DNA from: CBDIHP01 sp965279195
GTDB lineage: Bacteria > Planctomycetota > Planctomycetia > Isosphaerales > Isosphaeraceae
Direction of reading: 5' to 3'
Assembly (NCBI GenBank): GCA_965279195.1
Contig: CBDIHP010000017.1
Span: 23,904 to 87,903, forward strand
DNA length: 64,000 bases
Of the stretch, positions 17,589 through 26,561 are shown piece after piece. Numbering within the stretch: the first letter of the stretch is position 1; every line of letters starts with the position of its first letter. The notes beneath the pieces were generated by a model. The model made no database searches and was not told the origin of the DNA. It saw only the letters and a program-made list of their open reading frames with translations. The position numbers and the translations under genes are program-made.

Positions 17589-19511
17589 GTGGCGGAGATT
17601 TCAAGCGTCGGTCGAAGTCGACGACGGCCTTTCGGTGCGGAGATCCTCGACGACGGGGCCGGTGCCCACTTCCGGGTCTGGGGCCCGCGGGCCCGGTCGG
17701 TGGAGGTCGTGCTCGAAGGCGGCCCGGGGCGAGGGACGACCCGGGCGTTGGAGAAGGCAGCCGACGGCTTCTGGTCGGGCCCGGTCGCCGGGGCCGGCGT
17801 CGGTTCGCTCTATCGGTACAAGCTGCCCGACGGCCTCTTCCCCGACCCCGCCTCGCGGTTCCAGCCCCAGGGGCCCGCCGGGCCGTCGGAGATCGTCGAG
17901 ACCGACGGATTTGCCTGGACCGATGCGTCGTGGCCCGGGATCGAGCTTCGGGGGCAGGTGCTCTCCGAGATCCACATCGGCACCCTCACGCCCGAGGGCA
18001 CCTGGGCCGCCGCCGGGAAGAAGCTCCACGAACTGGTCGACGTCGGGATCACCGCCGTGCAGGTGATGCCGGTGGGCGAATTCCCGGGGGCTTTCGGCTG
18101 GGGATACGACGGCGTCCAGTGGTTCGCCCCGTACCACGGCTTCGGCCGGCCGGAGGATTTCCAGCGGTTCGTGAATACCGCGCACGGGCTCGGACTCGGG
18201 GTGGTGCTCGACGTGGTCTACAACCACTTCGGCCCCGAGTCGAACTGGATGGAGCGGTTCACCGAATGCTTCACCAACGGCGGCCAGCACACCGAGTGGG
18301 GCGCGTCGATCAACTTCGACGGCGGCAACTGCGAGCCCGTCCGCGCGTTCGTCCTCGCCAGCGTCGCGCAATGGGTCGAAGACTACCATGTTGATGGGTT
18401 GAGACTGGACGCCACCCAGGCGTTCTTCGATCGATCCGGTGTGCACATCCTCACCGAGATCGGCCAGACGGTGAGGAACTCGTCGCAAGGCCGCAGGACC
18501 ATCGTGATGGGCGAGAACGAGCCGCAAGAGTCGCAGCTCGTCCGTCCGATCGAGCAGGGCGGCATGGGCCTGGACGCGGTCTGGAGCGAGGATTTCCACC
18601 ACGTCGCGGTGCAGTCCGTGCTCGGCCGCCGCGAGGCGTACTACAGCGACTACCGCGGCACGCCCCAGGAACTCATCTCGCTGCTCAAGCGGGGGTTCCT
18701 GTATCAGGGGCAGCGGAATATCCGGCAAGGCAAGCGCCGGGGAACGTTCACGAAGGGCGTGCCGCTGGAACGGTTCGTGAACTACCTGGAGAACCACGAT
18801 CAGGTCTCGAACAGCCTCAGGGGCGAGCGGTTGGTCGACAACATCTCTCCGGCCGCCTTCCGCGCGATCACGGGCGTGTTCTTGCTGGCCCCCGGGACGC
18901 CCCTGATGTTCCAGGGGCAGGAGTCCGGCGCGTCGGGCCACTTCTTCTACTTCAGCGACCACGAGCCGGGCCTCTCCGCCAAGATGCGGGAAGGCCGCAA
19001 GGAGCAGGTCTCGCAGTTCGCCAGCCTGGCCACGCCGGAATCCCAAGCGGCCCTGCCGGACCCGTCGGAACGATCCAGCTTCGAGCGTTCGCGGTTGCGA
19101 CCCGGCCCCGCCGAGCGGGAGCGACGGATCCGCGCCTTGCATCGGGATCTGATCCGGCTGCGACGGCACGACCCGACGTTCTCGCTCCAGGGCGAGGTCG
19201 GGATCGACGGGGCCGTCCTGGGAGAGGCCAGCTTCGTCGTCCGCTACGAGGGCCGATCCGAGCGGGAGGATCGCTTGATGGTGGTGAATCTCGGCAAGGA
19301 GTGCCGCTACGCGCCGATCTCCGAGCCCTTGCTGGCGGCGCCCCCCGAGATGGACTGGAAGGTCATCTGGTCGAGCGAGTCGCTCGAATACGGCGGTTCG
19401 GGCACGCCCCCGCCGGCGGCGGATGACGGCTGGAACCTGCCGGGCTGGTCGACGCTGGTGCTGGCGGCGGCGGGACAGACGACCGGGACCGAGCGAGGAG
19501 TGGAATCATGA
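17589..19511 (+). CDS. treZ: Malto-oligosyltrehalose trehalohydrolase
   Basis: A cytosolic GH13 enzyme of 640 residues that releases trehalose from maltooligosyl-trehalose. Domain order is an N-terminal CBM48-like beta-sandwich (GAHFRVWGPRARSVEVVL), the TIM barrel and a C-terminal beta domain. Signature blocks present are VYNHFGPE, HVDGLRLDATQA (nucleophile Asp), VMGENEPQE (acid/base Glu region) and YLENHDQV. GTG at 17589 is preferred because GGGAGG stands 5-6 bases upstream; earlier in-frame starts lack this. The stop overlaps the next gene as ATGA. TreY, the usual partner that makes the substrate, is not in the window. Confidence 0.92.
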   Translation: MAEISSVGRSRRRPFGAEILDDGAGAHFRVWGPRARSVEVVLEGGPGRGTTRALEKAADGFWSGPVAGAGVGSLYRYKLPDGLFPDPASRFQPQGPAGPSEIVETDGFAWTDASWPGIELRGQVLSEIHIGTLTPEGTWAAAGKKLHELVDVGITAVQVMPVGEFPGAFGWGYDGVQWFAPYHGFGRPEDFQRFVNTAHGLGLGVVLDVVYNHFGPESNWMERFTECFTNGGQHTEWGASINFDGGNCEPVRAFVLASVAQWVEDYHVDGLRLDATQAFFDRSGVHILTEIGQTVRNSSQGRRTIVMGENEPQESQLVRPIEQGGMGLDAVWSEDFHHVAVQSVLGRREAYYSDYRGTPQELISLLKRGFLYQGQRNIRQGKRRGTFTKGVPLERFVNYLENHDQVSNSLRGERLVDNISPAAFRAITGVFLLAPGTPLMFQGQESGASGHFFYFSDHEPGLSAKMREGRKEQVSQFASLATPESQAALPDPSERSSFERSRLRPGPAERERRIRALHRDLIRLRRHDPTFSLQGEVGIDGAVLGEASFVVRYEGRSEREDRLMVVNLGKECRYAPISEPLLAAPPEMDWKVIWSSESLEYGGSGTPPPAADDGWNLPGWSTLVLAAAGQTTGTERGVES

Positions 19512-21595
19512 GCAAGCTGCCGACCCGAACGATGCCCTGGTCGCGTTCGGCCACCTCGGGCCCCGAGCCGCTCATCACGCGCGAATGGATCGTCACGAAC
19601 GGCCTCGGCGGCTACGCCTCGGGCACGGTCGCCGGCGTGGCGACCCGTCGCTACCACGGCCTCCTGATCGCCGCGCACCCGGCCCCTCTCGGCCGCGTGA
19701 TGATGCTCGACCGCCTGTCCGAGCGGGTCTCGCTCCCCGACGGCACGCTCGCGCGGCTGGGCGGCCACGAGCGAAAGGGACGGCTCCGCGTCTCGGCCGC
19801 GAGCACGCTCAGTGAGTTCCGGCTCGAAGCCGGCCTGCCGGTCTGGCGATTCGAGGTCGGCTCGGTCGTGCTGGAGAAGCGGATCTGCCTGCCGCATCTC
19901 CAGAACACCGTGCACATCACCTACTCGATCGTCTCCGGCGGGGGAACCGTCTCGCTCCGGCTCCGGCCCGCGCTCGACATCCGGGGCCACGACGATTCCG
20001 TCGGCCGGACGAAGCCCAGCGGATATTCGCTTTGCATGAAGGACGACCATTACGAGGTCAACCCGTCGGATACCAACTATCCGACGCTCCGCTTCCGGTT
20101 CCACGGCGGGCGGCCCGTGCTGGTGGCCTGGCCGGGGCTGGTGCACGACCTGCATTACCGGATCGAGGCCGCGCGGGGGTATCCGAATACGGGCGTGCTC
20201 TGGAGCCCCGGGCACATCCGGGTGATCCTCCGCCCCGACCGGCCGGTGACGCTCACGGCCTCGACGGAGTCCTGGGCGACGATCGACTGCATCGACCCGG
20301 AGGAGGCGTATCGCGATGAGATCATCCGTCGCCAGCGGCTGCTCGACCGGGCCGACCCGCGCGTCCGCGAGGCGCCTGCGTCGGAGATGGTCCTGGCGGC
20401 CGACCAGTTCGTGATCCAGCCGGCGGGCCGGATCGAGGACAATGCGCGGGCCCATGCGGTCGGGGACGAGGTCCGCACGGTGATCGCCGGCTACCACTGG
20501 TTCACCGACTGGGGCCGCGACACGATGATCAGCCTCGAAGGGCTGACGCTCACCACCGGCCGGCACAACGAGGCGGGATGGATCCTCCGCGCATTCGCCT
20601 ACCACATCAAGGACGGCCTGATCCCGAACATGTTCCCCGAGGGCCAGAACGGCGGCCTGTACCACACCGCCGACGCCACCCTCTGGTTCTTCCACGCTCT
20701 CGACCGTTACCTCGAAACCACCCACGACCGGACCACCTTGCAGCTCCTCCTCCCCAAACTGATCGATGTCGCCCGAAAGCACATCGAGGGGACCCGCTTC
20801 GGCATCGGCGTCGACCCGAAGGACGGCCTGCTGACCCAGGGGGCGCAGGGGTATCAGCTCACCTGGATGGACGCGAAGGTGGACGGCTGGGTCGTCACCC
20901 CCCGACGCGGCAAGGCGGTCGAGATCAACGGCCTCTGGTACAACGCCCTGCGTCTGCTCGCCCGGTGGCTGGAGTCGGAAGGCCGCGACGGCGAGGCCGC
21001 CGAATTCGAGAAGCGGGCGAGTCAGGCGTACGAATCGTTCAACCGCCGCTTCTGGAACGAGTCGACAGGCTACCTCTACGACGTGGTCGACGGCGAGCAC
21101 GGCGACGACGACGCCTGCCGGCCGAATCAACTGCTGGCGATCTCCCCGAGGTACCCCGTGCTCGATCGATCCCGCTGGGAGCCGGTGATCCGGGTCGTCG
21201 AGGAACACCTGCTCACCCCCGTCGGCCTCCGATCCCTCGCCCCAGGGCAGCCCGACTACAAGCCGACCTACCACGGCGACCTGCGGTCTCGCGACGCGGC
21301 CTACCATCAAGGGACGGTCTGGTCGTGGTTCGTCGGCCCGTTCGCGGATGCCTGGCTCAAGGCCTATCCGGACGACCTCGCCGGTGCCCGCAAGGCGGTC
21401 ATCGGGCTCGTCTCCCACTTCGGCGAGGCGTGCGTGGGATCGATCAGCGAGATCTTCGATGCCGAGGACCCGTACACCCCGCGCGGATGCATCGCGCAGG
21501 CCTGGGGCGTCGCCGAATTCCTCCGCATCTGGGCCAAGACCGGCCTCAAGCCCGCCGAGGTCGAGTCAACGGACGACCTCCGTGTGAAGGTCTGA
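19508..21595 (+). CDS. Amylo-alpha-1,6-glucosidase (glycogen-debranching type)
   Basis: A 695-residue cytosolic protein. The N-terminal domain opens with EWIVTNGLGGYASGTVAG and RRYHGLLIAA, the signature of archaeal/bacterial-type debranching enzymes; the C-terminal (alpha/alpha)6 barrel has WFTDWGRDTMISLEGL near residue 330 and the late YHQGTVWSW block. It would hydrolyse alpha-1,6 branches of glycogen-like glucans. Its start overlaps the treZ stop (ATGA), so the two enzymes are translationally coupled and probably serve one glucan/trehalose route. The last 30 bases overlap the convergent acyltransferase gene. Confidence 0.9.
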   Translation: MSKLPTRTMPWSRSATSGPEPLITREWIVTNGLGGYASGTVAGVATRRYHGLLIAAHPAPLGRVMMLDRLSERVSLPDGTLARLGGHERKGRLRVSAASTLSEFRLEAGLPVWRFEVGSVVLEKRICLPHLQNTVHITYSIVSGGGTVSLRLRPALDIRGHDDSVGRTKPSGYSLCMKDDHYEVNPSDTNYPTLRFRFHGGRPVLVAWPGLVHDLHYRIEAARGYPNTGVLWSPGHIRVILRPDRPVTLTASTESWATIDCIDPEEAYRDEIIRRQRLLDRADPRVREAPASEMVLAADQFVIQPAGRIEDNARAHAVGDEVRTVIAGYHWFTDWGRDTMISLEGLTLTTGRHNEAGWILRAFAYHIKDGLIPNMFPEGQNGGLYHTADATLWFFHALDRYLETTHDRTTLQLLLPKLIDVARKHIEGTRFGIGVDPKDGLLTQGAQGYQLTWMDAKVDGWVVTPRRGKAVEINGLWYNALRLLARWLESEGRDGEAAEFEKRASQAYESFNRRFWNESTGYLYDVVDGEHGDDDACRPNQLLAISPRYPVLDRSRWEPVIRVVEEHLLTPVGLRSLAPGQPDYKPTYHGDLRSRDAAYHQGTVWSWFVGPFADAWLKAYPDDLAGARKAVIGLVSHFGEACVGSISEIFDAEDPYTPRGCIAQAWGVAEFLRIWAKTGLKPAEVESTDDLRVKV

Positions 21596-22687
21596 CCCTT
21601 CGGGGGCCGCGACCCTGGGCGAGGCGAAGTGCGGTCGAGGGATCGCCGAAGGTCGCTCGACGAACCGATCCTTGAGCCGCAGGATCGGCCGTTCCAGGCA
21701 CCGCCAGGAAACCTCCGCGACCGCGAAGCAGAGGGCGACGCGGAGGATGTCAAACCACAGCGAGCCCTTGATTTCCAGGGCCTTTCGCACCTGGCTCATC
21801 CCGAAGATTACGAACGGGTGATAGAAATAGAGTCCGTAGCTGATCTGGCCCGCGTGGACGAGCAAGGGATTCCGCAACCAACCGAACCTGCGACCGCCCG
21901 CCGCGAGCAGGACCGTGCCGACGATCACGAAGTAGCCGAGGTCGAGCGCGAACTGATCCAGCCCGCGCTGGAGAGGATTCCGGACGACTTGCTGGTAATT
22001 CCAGAGGTAGGTCGAGATCCCCAGATACACCAGGAGCCCGCCGGCCGTCGCGAGCAGCCCGCGTTTCAAACGCAGTCGTCGCGCCGGGGACGCTTCGAAG
22101 TCGCCCGAGGTCAACCAGGCAAGCAGGGCACCGAGGGCCAGGCCGTCACAGCGAGTCATCAGCAGCATGGCCGGCCAGCCGAGGCAGCGGAGCACGGCCG
22201 GGAGCACGATGAGCGGGACGATTGCGAGCGGAAGCCTGCGACGGCCGAGCCACCAGACCAGCGCCGGCCAGATCAGGTAGAACTGCTCCTCGATCGCGAG
22301 CGTCCAGGTGAACGCGGCCAACTCCGTGAAGGTCCGGGTCTCGCCGCCCCACAACTTCGGGACGAACTGGAGGTACAGCAGGTACTCCGGCAGCCCTGCC
22401 CACGACTTCGGCTCGGGCAGCCAGCGCCAGAGCAGGGCGATCCAGACGAACCCGAGGTAGTAGACGGGCCAGATCCGCAAGGCCCGGCGAGCGTAGAAGT
22501 TCCGGACGTGCCCGGGCGACTTCGCCGTGCTCAGGAGGATTGTCGTGATCAGGTAGCCGGAGAGGACAAAGAAGAGGTCCACCGCCGAGCCCAGGACGGG
22601 GGCCGAGTGCAGGAAGCGGAGGTGATAGATCACGATCACCGTCGCCGCGATGCCCCGGAGGGCGTCGAACTCCGCGATCCGCCGCAT
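21566..22687 (-). CDS. Acyltransferase-3 (OafA/YrhL-type) membrane protein
   Basis: A 373-residue inner-membrane protein with about ten hydrophobic segments. It begins IAEFDALRGIAATVIVIYHL, with the conserved Arg and the His of the family; VDLFFVLSGYLI and FYARRALRIWPVYYLG follow, all acyltransferase-3 hallmarks. These enzymes move an acyl group, often acetyl, onto sugars of exported glycans. Acceptor unknown. It converges on and overlaps by 30 bases the debranching-enzyme gene. The soluble C-terminal tail is short and basic. Confidence 0.9.
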   Translation of the reverse strand: MRRIAEFDALRGIAATVIVIYHLRFLHSAPVLGSAVDLFFVLSGYLITTILLSTAKSPGHVRNFYARRALRIWPVYYLGFVWIALLWRWLPEPKSWAGLPEYLLYLQFVPKLWGGETRTFTELAAFTWTLAIEEQFYLIWPALVWWLGRRRLPLAIVPLIVLPAVLRCLGWPAMLLMTRCDGLALGALLAWLTSGDFEASPARRLRLKRGLLATAGGLLVYLGISTYLWNYQQVVRNPLQRGLDQFALDLGYFVIVGTVLLAAGGRRFGWLRNPLLVHAGQISYGLYFYHPFVIFGMSQVRKALEIKGSLWFDILRVALCFAVAEVSWRCLERPILRLKDRFVERPSAIPRPHFASPRVAAPEGSDLHTEVVR

Positions 22688-22778
22688 GGCCGGGCCCTCC
22701 GTGGTCTGCCTGATCCTGTGCGATCGTATATCGGATCGCTCGCGAATCGGCCAGACGAACCCGGCGGACGGCCCACTC

Positions 22779-23432
22779 TCACTCGAACGGGCAGCCGGAG
22801 TAGAGATTCTCGGGGGCGGTCGCCACGTCGATCGGGTTCACCGCCCCGTCGGTCAGCTCGGCCAGGCCGTTCTCGACGTTCCGCAGCATCTTCTGCGAGA
22901 ACCCCGGCCAGTGCTGGCGGATCACCTTCTTGCCGTCGATCAGCACGACGTACGTGGAGTTCTCGACCTTGTAGTCGTGGACCATCTTCAGGTCCCGATC
23001 GAGCAGGATCGGATACGTCACCCCGAACTTCTCCGCCCAGCCCCGGGCCTTCTCGGCGTCGACGTCGATCACCCCGAGGAACCGGGCCTTCGGGTACGAC
23101 TTCGCCAGCGCATTGAAAAAGACCTGCGACTCCTCGCTGCAAGGGCACCCGTGCTTGATGAACGTCAGGACCACAGGCCCCTTCGCCAGTTCGCCGTCCA
23201 GGCCGAACGTCGTACCATCCACCGCCTTCGCTTCGAACGGCCGGGCCGTGGTCTTCACCATCGACTGGCTCATCTCGGACATCGCCGCCGTGACGGCATG
23301 CTTCTCAACGATCGTCGGCAGCACGAACGCCGAAGGTGGCGGCCCGAACTCCGCCCGGAGCCGGACATAGGCATAGAGCCCGCCGAACGCGCCGGCGACG
23401 AGCAGGAAGCCGAGCAGTGGGAGATTTTTCAT
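22779..23432 (-). CDS. Membrane-anchored thioredoxin-fold redoxin (AhpC/TSA-like)
   Basis: A 217-residue protein: one N-terminal membrane anchor (LPLLGFLLVAGAFGGLYAYV), then a thioredoxin-fold domain from about residue 75. The active-site region is FIKHGCPCSEESQ, a CxC arrangement in place of the usual CxxC, with FLGVIDVD and YPILLDRD following. It probably acts on thiols or peroxides at the outer face of the membrane. The start codon lies 2 bases from a hairpin repeat, and the frame remains open through that repeat to an ATG at 23477, so an N-terminus partly encoded by the repeat cannot be excluded. Confidence 0.75.
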   Translation of the reverse strand: MKNLPLLGFLLVAGAFGGLYAYVRLRAEFGPPPSAFVLPTIVEKHAVTAAMSEMSQSMVKTTARPFEAKAVDGTTFGLDGELAKGPVVLTFIKHGCPCSEESQVFFNALAKSYPKARFLGVIDVDAEKARGWAEKFGVTYPILLDRDLKMVHDYKVENSTYVVLIDGKKVIRQHWPGFSQKMLRNVENGLAELTDGAVNPIDVATAPENLYSGCPFE

Positions 23433-23434
23433 GG

Positions 23435-23501
23435 TAGGGTCCGCTATTGCGGACCAATCTTGCATGGATTGAATCAAGTGGTCCGCGACAGCGGCCCCTG
23501 A
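23435..23501. repeat. Short inverted repeat of two hairpins (TAGGGTCCGC type)
   Basis: The left half is GGTCCGC-TATT-GCGGACC and the right half GGTCCGC-GACA-GCGGCCC, separated by a loop of about 28 bases. It sits between the redoxin start codon and the stop of the deoxyribosyltransferase gene. The first 22 bases match a second copy at 34085 with one difference. In the redoxin transcript the hairpin would lie directly before the start codon. Confidence 0.75.
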
Positions 23502-23511
23502 GGGATTATAG

Positions 23512-23994
23512 TCATCGCTTCAATCGCTCGGCCCTCGGCAACGACTCCGGCACCAGGAACAGGGCGTTGAGGAGGGCCTCGGCGACCTGGTCGAAGGTGG
23601 TGCCCGGATCGGGAAGGTTCACGACGACCGAGGCGGCCTGGGCGAGCATGAGGTTGATGGTGGCGAGTTTCTGGCCGGGGAGGGCATCGCCGCCGGCGCG
23701 GAAGTCTGTGCGGACCAGGACCAGGGGGATGCCCAGGGCGTAGGCGAGGCCGCATTCGAAGCTCGTGCCGCTGTCGGGGTCGGCACCGTCCATCACCGCG
23801 ACGACGGCGTCGGCCGAGCGGACGCCGTCGACGTCGACCTGGAAGATGGCGTCGGCGTCGAGGGTGGCGATCGACTTGACCTCGGTCTGGGGCAGGAAGA
23901 CGTCGTGGCCGGCGCGGCTGAGGGCGGCGGCGAGCGCCTCGTTCCAGAGGCGTTCGGCCTGGGTGAACAGCGGTCCGGCGAAGTAGAGGCGCAT
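23512..23994 (-). CDS. Nucleoside 2-deoxyribosyltransferase family protein
   Basis: A 160-residue cytosolic protein. It opens MRLYFAGPLFTQAERLWN, the family's substrate-binding start. The middle holds VMDGADPDSGTSFECGLAYALG, which contains the Glu expected as the nucleophile in the G-T-x-F-E-x-G motif. The family transfers 2-deoxyribose between bases, or hydrolyses nucleoside monophosphates. Length fits. The ATG at 23994 is chosen because it opens the conserved block; an ATG at 24015 is in frame. It lies upstream of the redoxin gene with the hairpin repeat between. Confidence 0.85.
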   Translation of the reverse strand: MRLYFAGPLFTQAERLWNEALAAALSRAGHDVFLPQTEVKSIATLDADAIFQVDVDGVRSADAVVAVMDGADPDSGTSFECGLAYALGIPLVLVRTDFRAGGDALPGQKLATINLMLAQAASVVVNLPDPGTTFDQVAEALLNALFLVPESLPRAERLKR

Positions 23995-24287
23995 GCCCGG
24001 CGGCTCCAAGATCAAGGCGGCGATCCGTTTGCAACGCCCGGACGTCCATTCGCGGACGCGCCGGACGTACGCATTACGACGATCGCGACGGTTTTCCGCA
24101 AGACGCCGGCCCCCTCGGGTCGATCCAGAAGGTGATGGTTCGGAGTCCGGTCCGCGCGAGGTTTGGCTCGCGGGGAACGTTCCGCCAGCGGCGTCGGGGG
24201 TGCGGTCGGGCCGCCAGGAGGGTGGCCGGGTCGCGATGGCCCCGGGCGTCGCGGGACCGATGAAACAAGGGAAGAAGGAGTATCCCG

Positions 24288-25058
24288 ATGCGGACTTTCG
24301 CTCGGCTCAGCCTCGGTTTGATGGGCCTGGCTCTGGTGGCCCCGGGCGTCGCCCGCGCGGGCGACGATGCGGTGATGAGCGGCGGCTACCGGCCGATCGC
24401 GACGGCCCCGGCCCCGGTGCCCGTCCAGCCGACCGCCCCCGCGCCCTACACCATGCCGGCCTCGGCCCCGGTGATGGCCCACCAGCACAACGGCAAGGCC
24501 CCGCACCTGTGCGCCTCGTGCATGCGTGAGCAGCAGCTCCGCATGGCCGCCCCGACCTCGACGATCGGCTGTGCCCACAAGCGTGACGGGCTGTGCCCGG
24601 CCTGCCAGGCCCAGCTCGACCGCACCGGCTCGGTGGTGATCAGCGAGGTCGCCGGCCCGGCGGTCGTGGTCTCGGAAGGTGCCCCCGGCGCCCCCGGCCG
24701 CGCGATGGTCTCCGACGCCGGCATGGTCGCCCCCGGCGACCCCGCCCCGATCGGCGAGATGCGGACCAGCTACGAGATGGCCCGCCCCGGGGTCGCCTCG
24801 ACCGCGACGGCCCCCAAGCCCGCCCCGGTCCGCATGGCCCCGGCCTCGGCCCCGTTCCTGCCGCCGAGCAGGCCGACCCGCGTGCCCGTCATCAGCCACC
24901 TCCTCGGCTTCGGCGACATCGGCAAGGAGCGTCGCGAGGCCAAGGCCCGCGCCAAGATGGAGTCGCACGCCTCCATCGCCTACGGCCCCAACGGCGAGGC
25001 CCCGACCGACGTCCCCGCCTCGGTGGTCTTCGGCAAGAAGGGCCGCACCGGCCACTGA
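24288..25058 (+). CDS. Secreted Ala/Pro-rich protein with CxxC pairs
   Basis: A 256-residue protein with a Sec signal peptide (cleavage near APGVARAGDD) preceded by AAGGAG. The mature part has a Pro/Ala-rich stretch, two cysteine clusters (LCASCMREQ near residue 75 and CAHKRDGLCPAC near 95), a variable Ala/Gly/Pro region and a conserved-looking end (HLLGFGDIGKERREAKARAKM, then VVFGKKGRTGH). The Cys pairs could bind a metal or form disulfides. No known enzyme family is recognised. It is the first of three consecutive secreted, Cys-containing genes on this strand. Confidence 0.7.
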   Translation: MRTFARLSLGLMGLALVAPGVARAGDDAVMSGGYRPIATAPAPVPVQPTAPAPYTMPASAPVMAHQHNGKAPHLCASCMREQQLRMAAPTSTIGCAHKRDGLCPACQAQLDRTGSVVISEVAGPAVVVSEGAPGAPGRAMVSDAGMVAPGDPAPIGEMRTSYEMARPGVASTATAPKPAPVRMAPASAPFLPPSRPTRVPVISHLLGFGDIGKERREAKARAKMESHASIAYGPNGEAPTDVPASVVFGKKGRTGH

Positions 25059-25067
25059 GCCCGGTGT

Positions 25068-25086
25068 GATCCGGTCGAGCCGGATC
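25068..25086 (+). terminator. Hairpin after the CxxC protein gene
   Basis: GATCCGG-TCGAG-CCGGATC lies 9 bases after the stop. The stem is perfect but there is no T-run, so a terminator role is tentative. Confidence 0.35.
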
Positions 25087-25427
25087 TGACGACGCGCATG
25101 CGACCGACCACCTTGCCCGAGAGGGCAGGGGGGCCGGTCCGCGCGCTATTCGAACCCAAAACAACGGAAACGCTCCAGAATCGCCCCACGGCCCGCCGAT
25201 GCTCTGTCCTGTCGCAACGAAGGTGGGTCGCACCAGGGACGCGGTGAACGGGCCTGAGAGGACTTCCTCCGGATGATTCCGGGGGAGTCGCCTCCGAGCG
25301 GCCTGTGAACCGACCCCGGAATTCGATCTCGTCGAGGGACCGTTCAGGACGGCGGTGCCCCGAAGACGCTCGCGCCATTCCGATCCATTCCAGGAGGGAT
25401 ACACCGAACGTCGTAAAGGGATTGAAC
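25087..25427. other. Intergenic, no gene recognised
   Basis: About 340 bases before the Cys/Gly-rich gene. No protein-like frame of its own is present (the frame leading into the next gene lacks protein character upstream of its signal peptide). I see no clear promoter motif or repeat; AAAGGG stands just before the downstream start. Confidence 0.5.
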
Positions 25428-26324
25428 ATGCGTTTCGGAATCTGGCGAGTCCTCGCGCTCGCAGCGGTCCTCGTGGGCATGGCGGCCTCGAGCCGCTCCG
25501 TTCTGGCCGGCGACTTCCACAAGGCGATCCCCCGCGAAGTCCTGGCGTACGACTACCGGACCGGCGGCGTGGCCATGGCCCCCCCGATCCCCTACGGCCA
25601 CTACGCCAAGGACAAGTTCGGTGCGATCGCCGGCGCCTTCGGCGGGCTCAAGGGCAAGCTCTGCGGCCTCTGCGGCGGCAAGGGTTGCATGGGCTGCGGC
25701 GGCTCGGGCCTGCTCAACGGCCTGCACGGCCTCGGCGGCATCGGCCACGGCGGTTGCTCGGATTGCGGCGACGGCGGGCAGGGTTGGGGTCACGGCTGTG
25801 GCCTGAAGGGTTGCGGCCTGGGCCTCGGCCTTGGCAGCAAGCTGAAGGGCCTCTGCAAGGACAAGGGGTGCAACGTCTGCTCGGGCAGCCCGGTCCTGGC
25901 CTCGGGTCAGGGTCCGGCCCCCATCGCCTCGCCCCAGGCCTCGGCCCAGTCGGGCGGGTACTGCGGTGAGAAGGGCTGCCGTCTCGGCAAGGGTCACTCG
26001 CACTTCTTCGGCGGCGGCAGCGACTCTTGCGGGTCCTGCGGCGGTCGGGGCTGCGGCAAGTGCGGCCTCTTCAGCGGCCTCGGCGGCCGGGGCCACGGCG
26101 GTTGCAACGCCTGCGGCGGTGCGGGCTGCGGCAAGTGCGGCCTGGGTCTGGGCGGTCACGGCCTCGGGCTCGGCTCGAAGCTCGGCGGCCTGCTCCACAA
26201 GCAGAAAATCAAGTACTTCGTCGGGCCCGGCGGCCCGGTCCCCATCACCCCGGGCTATGTGCCCTACGTGGTGACGACCCGCTCGCCCCGCGACTTCCTC
26301 GCGTTCCCGCCCTACACCCCCTGA
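25428..26324 (+). CDS. Secreted Gly/Cys-rich protein with repeated CxxCxGxGC motifs
   Basis: A 298-residue protein with a Sec signal peptide (MRFGIWRVLALAAVLVGMAA, cleavage near SVLAGD). It has about 25% Gly in the mature region and repeated zinc-ribbon-like motifs: CGLCGGKGCMGCGGSG near residue 80, CGSCGGRGCGKC near 205 and CNACGGAGCGKC near 230. These resemble the CxxCxGxG repeats of the DnaJ zinc centre but lie in an exported, otherwise featureless chain. The last 45 residues (VGPGGPVPITPGYVPYVV and so on) are Pro/Tyr-rich. Metal binding or disulfide cross-linking in the envelope is plausible; function is unknown. The ATG chosen opens the signal peptide. Confidence 0.75.
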   Translation: MRFGIWRVLALAAVLVGMAASSRSVLAGDFHKAIPREVLAYDYRTGGVAMAPPIPYGHYAKDKFGAIAGAFGGLKGKLCGLCGGKGCMGCGGSGLLNGLHGLGGIGHGGCSDCGDGGQGWGHGCGLKGCGLGLGLGSKLKGLCKDKGCNVCSGSPVLASGQGPAPIASPQASAQSGGYCGEKGCRLGKGHSHFFGGGSDSCGSCGGRGCGKCGLFSGLGGRGHGGCNACGGAGCGKCGLGLGGHGLGLGSKLGGLLHKQKIKYFVGPGGPVPITPGYVPYVVTTRSPRDFLAFPPYTP

Positions 26325-26337
26325 TGTCAAATCGGAG

Positions 26338-26369
26338 TGCCGCGAGTCCGATTGCAGGAACGCGGCACC
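26338..26369 (+). terminator. Hairpin downstream of the Cys/Gly-rich gene
   Basis: GTGCCGCG (26338-26345) and CGCGGCAC (26362-26369) pair exactly around a 16-base loop, 13 bases after the stop. No T-run follows, so its function as a terminator is uncertain. Confidence 0.35.
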
Positions 26370-26421
26370 CTGAGCCGATCTCCAGACAGAACGATCACGA
26401 TCCGGTCCGGAGTGCGGCCCC

Positions 26422-26474
26422 GATCGAATTCCCCGGCCCGGCGACACGGAATGTCGCGGGGCCGGGGTTCGATC
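26422..26474. repeat. Imperfect intergenic inverted repeat
   Basis: Arms of 23-25 bases, beginning GATCGAA and ending TTCGATC, pair with a few mismatches around a 5-base loop. It lies between the Cys/Gly-rich gene and the next secreted-protein gene and is a strong potential hairpin in the leader of the latter. Confidence 0.5.
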
Positions 26475-26561
26475 TTGAATGCCGCCCGCGCCGGTCGCCG
26501 CATCTCCGGTCCCGGATGGGCCGGAACCGGTCGGCCCGCCCGACCCGTCACGGAGGACCCC

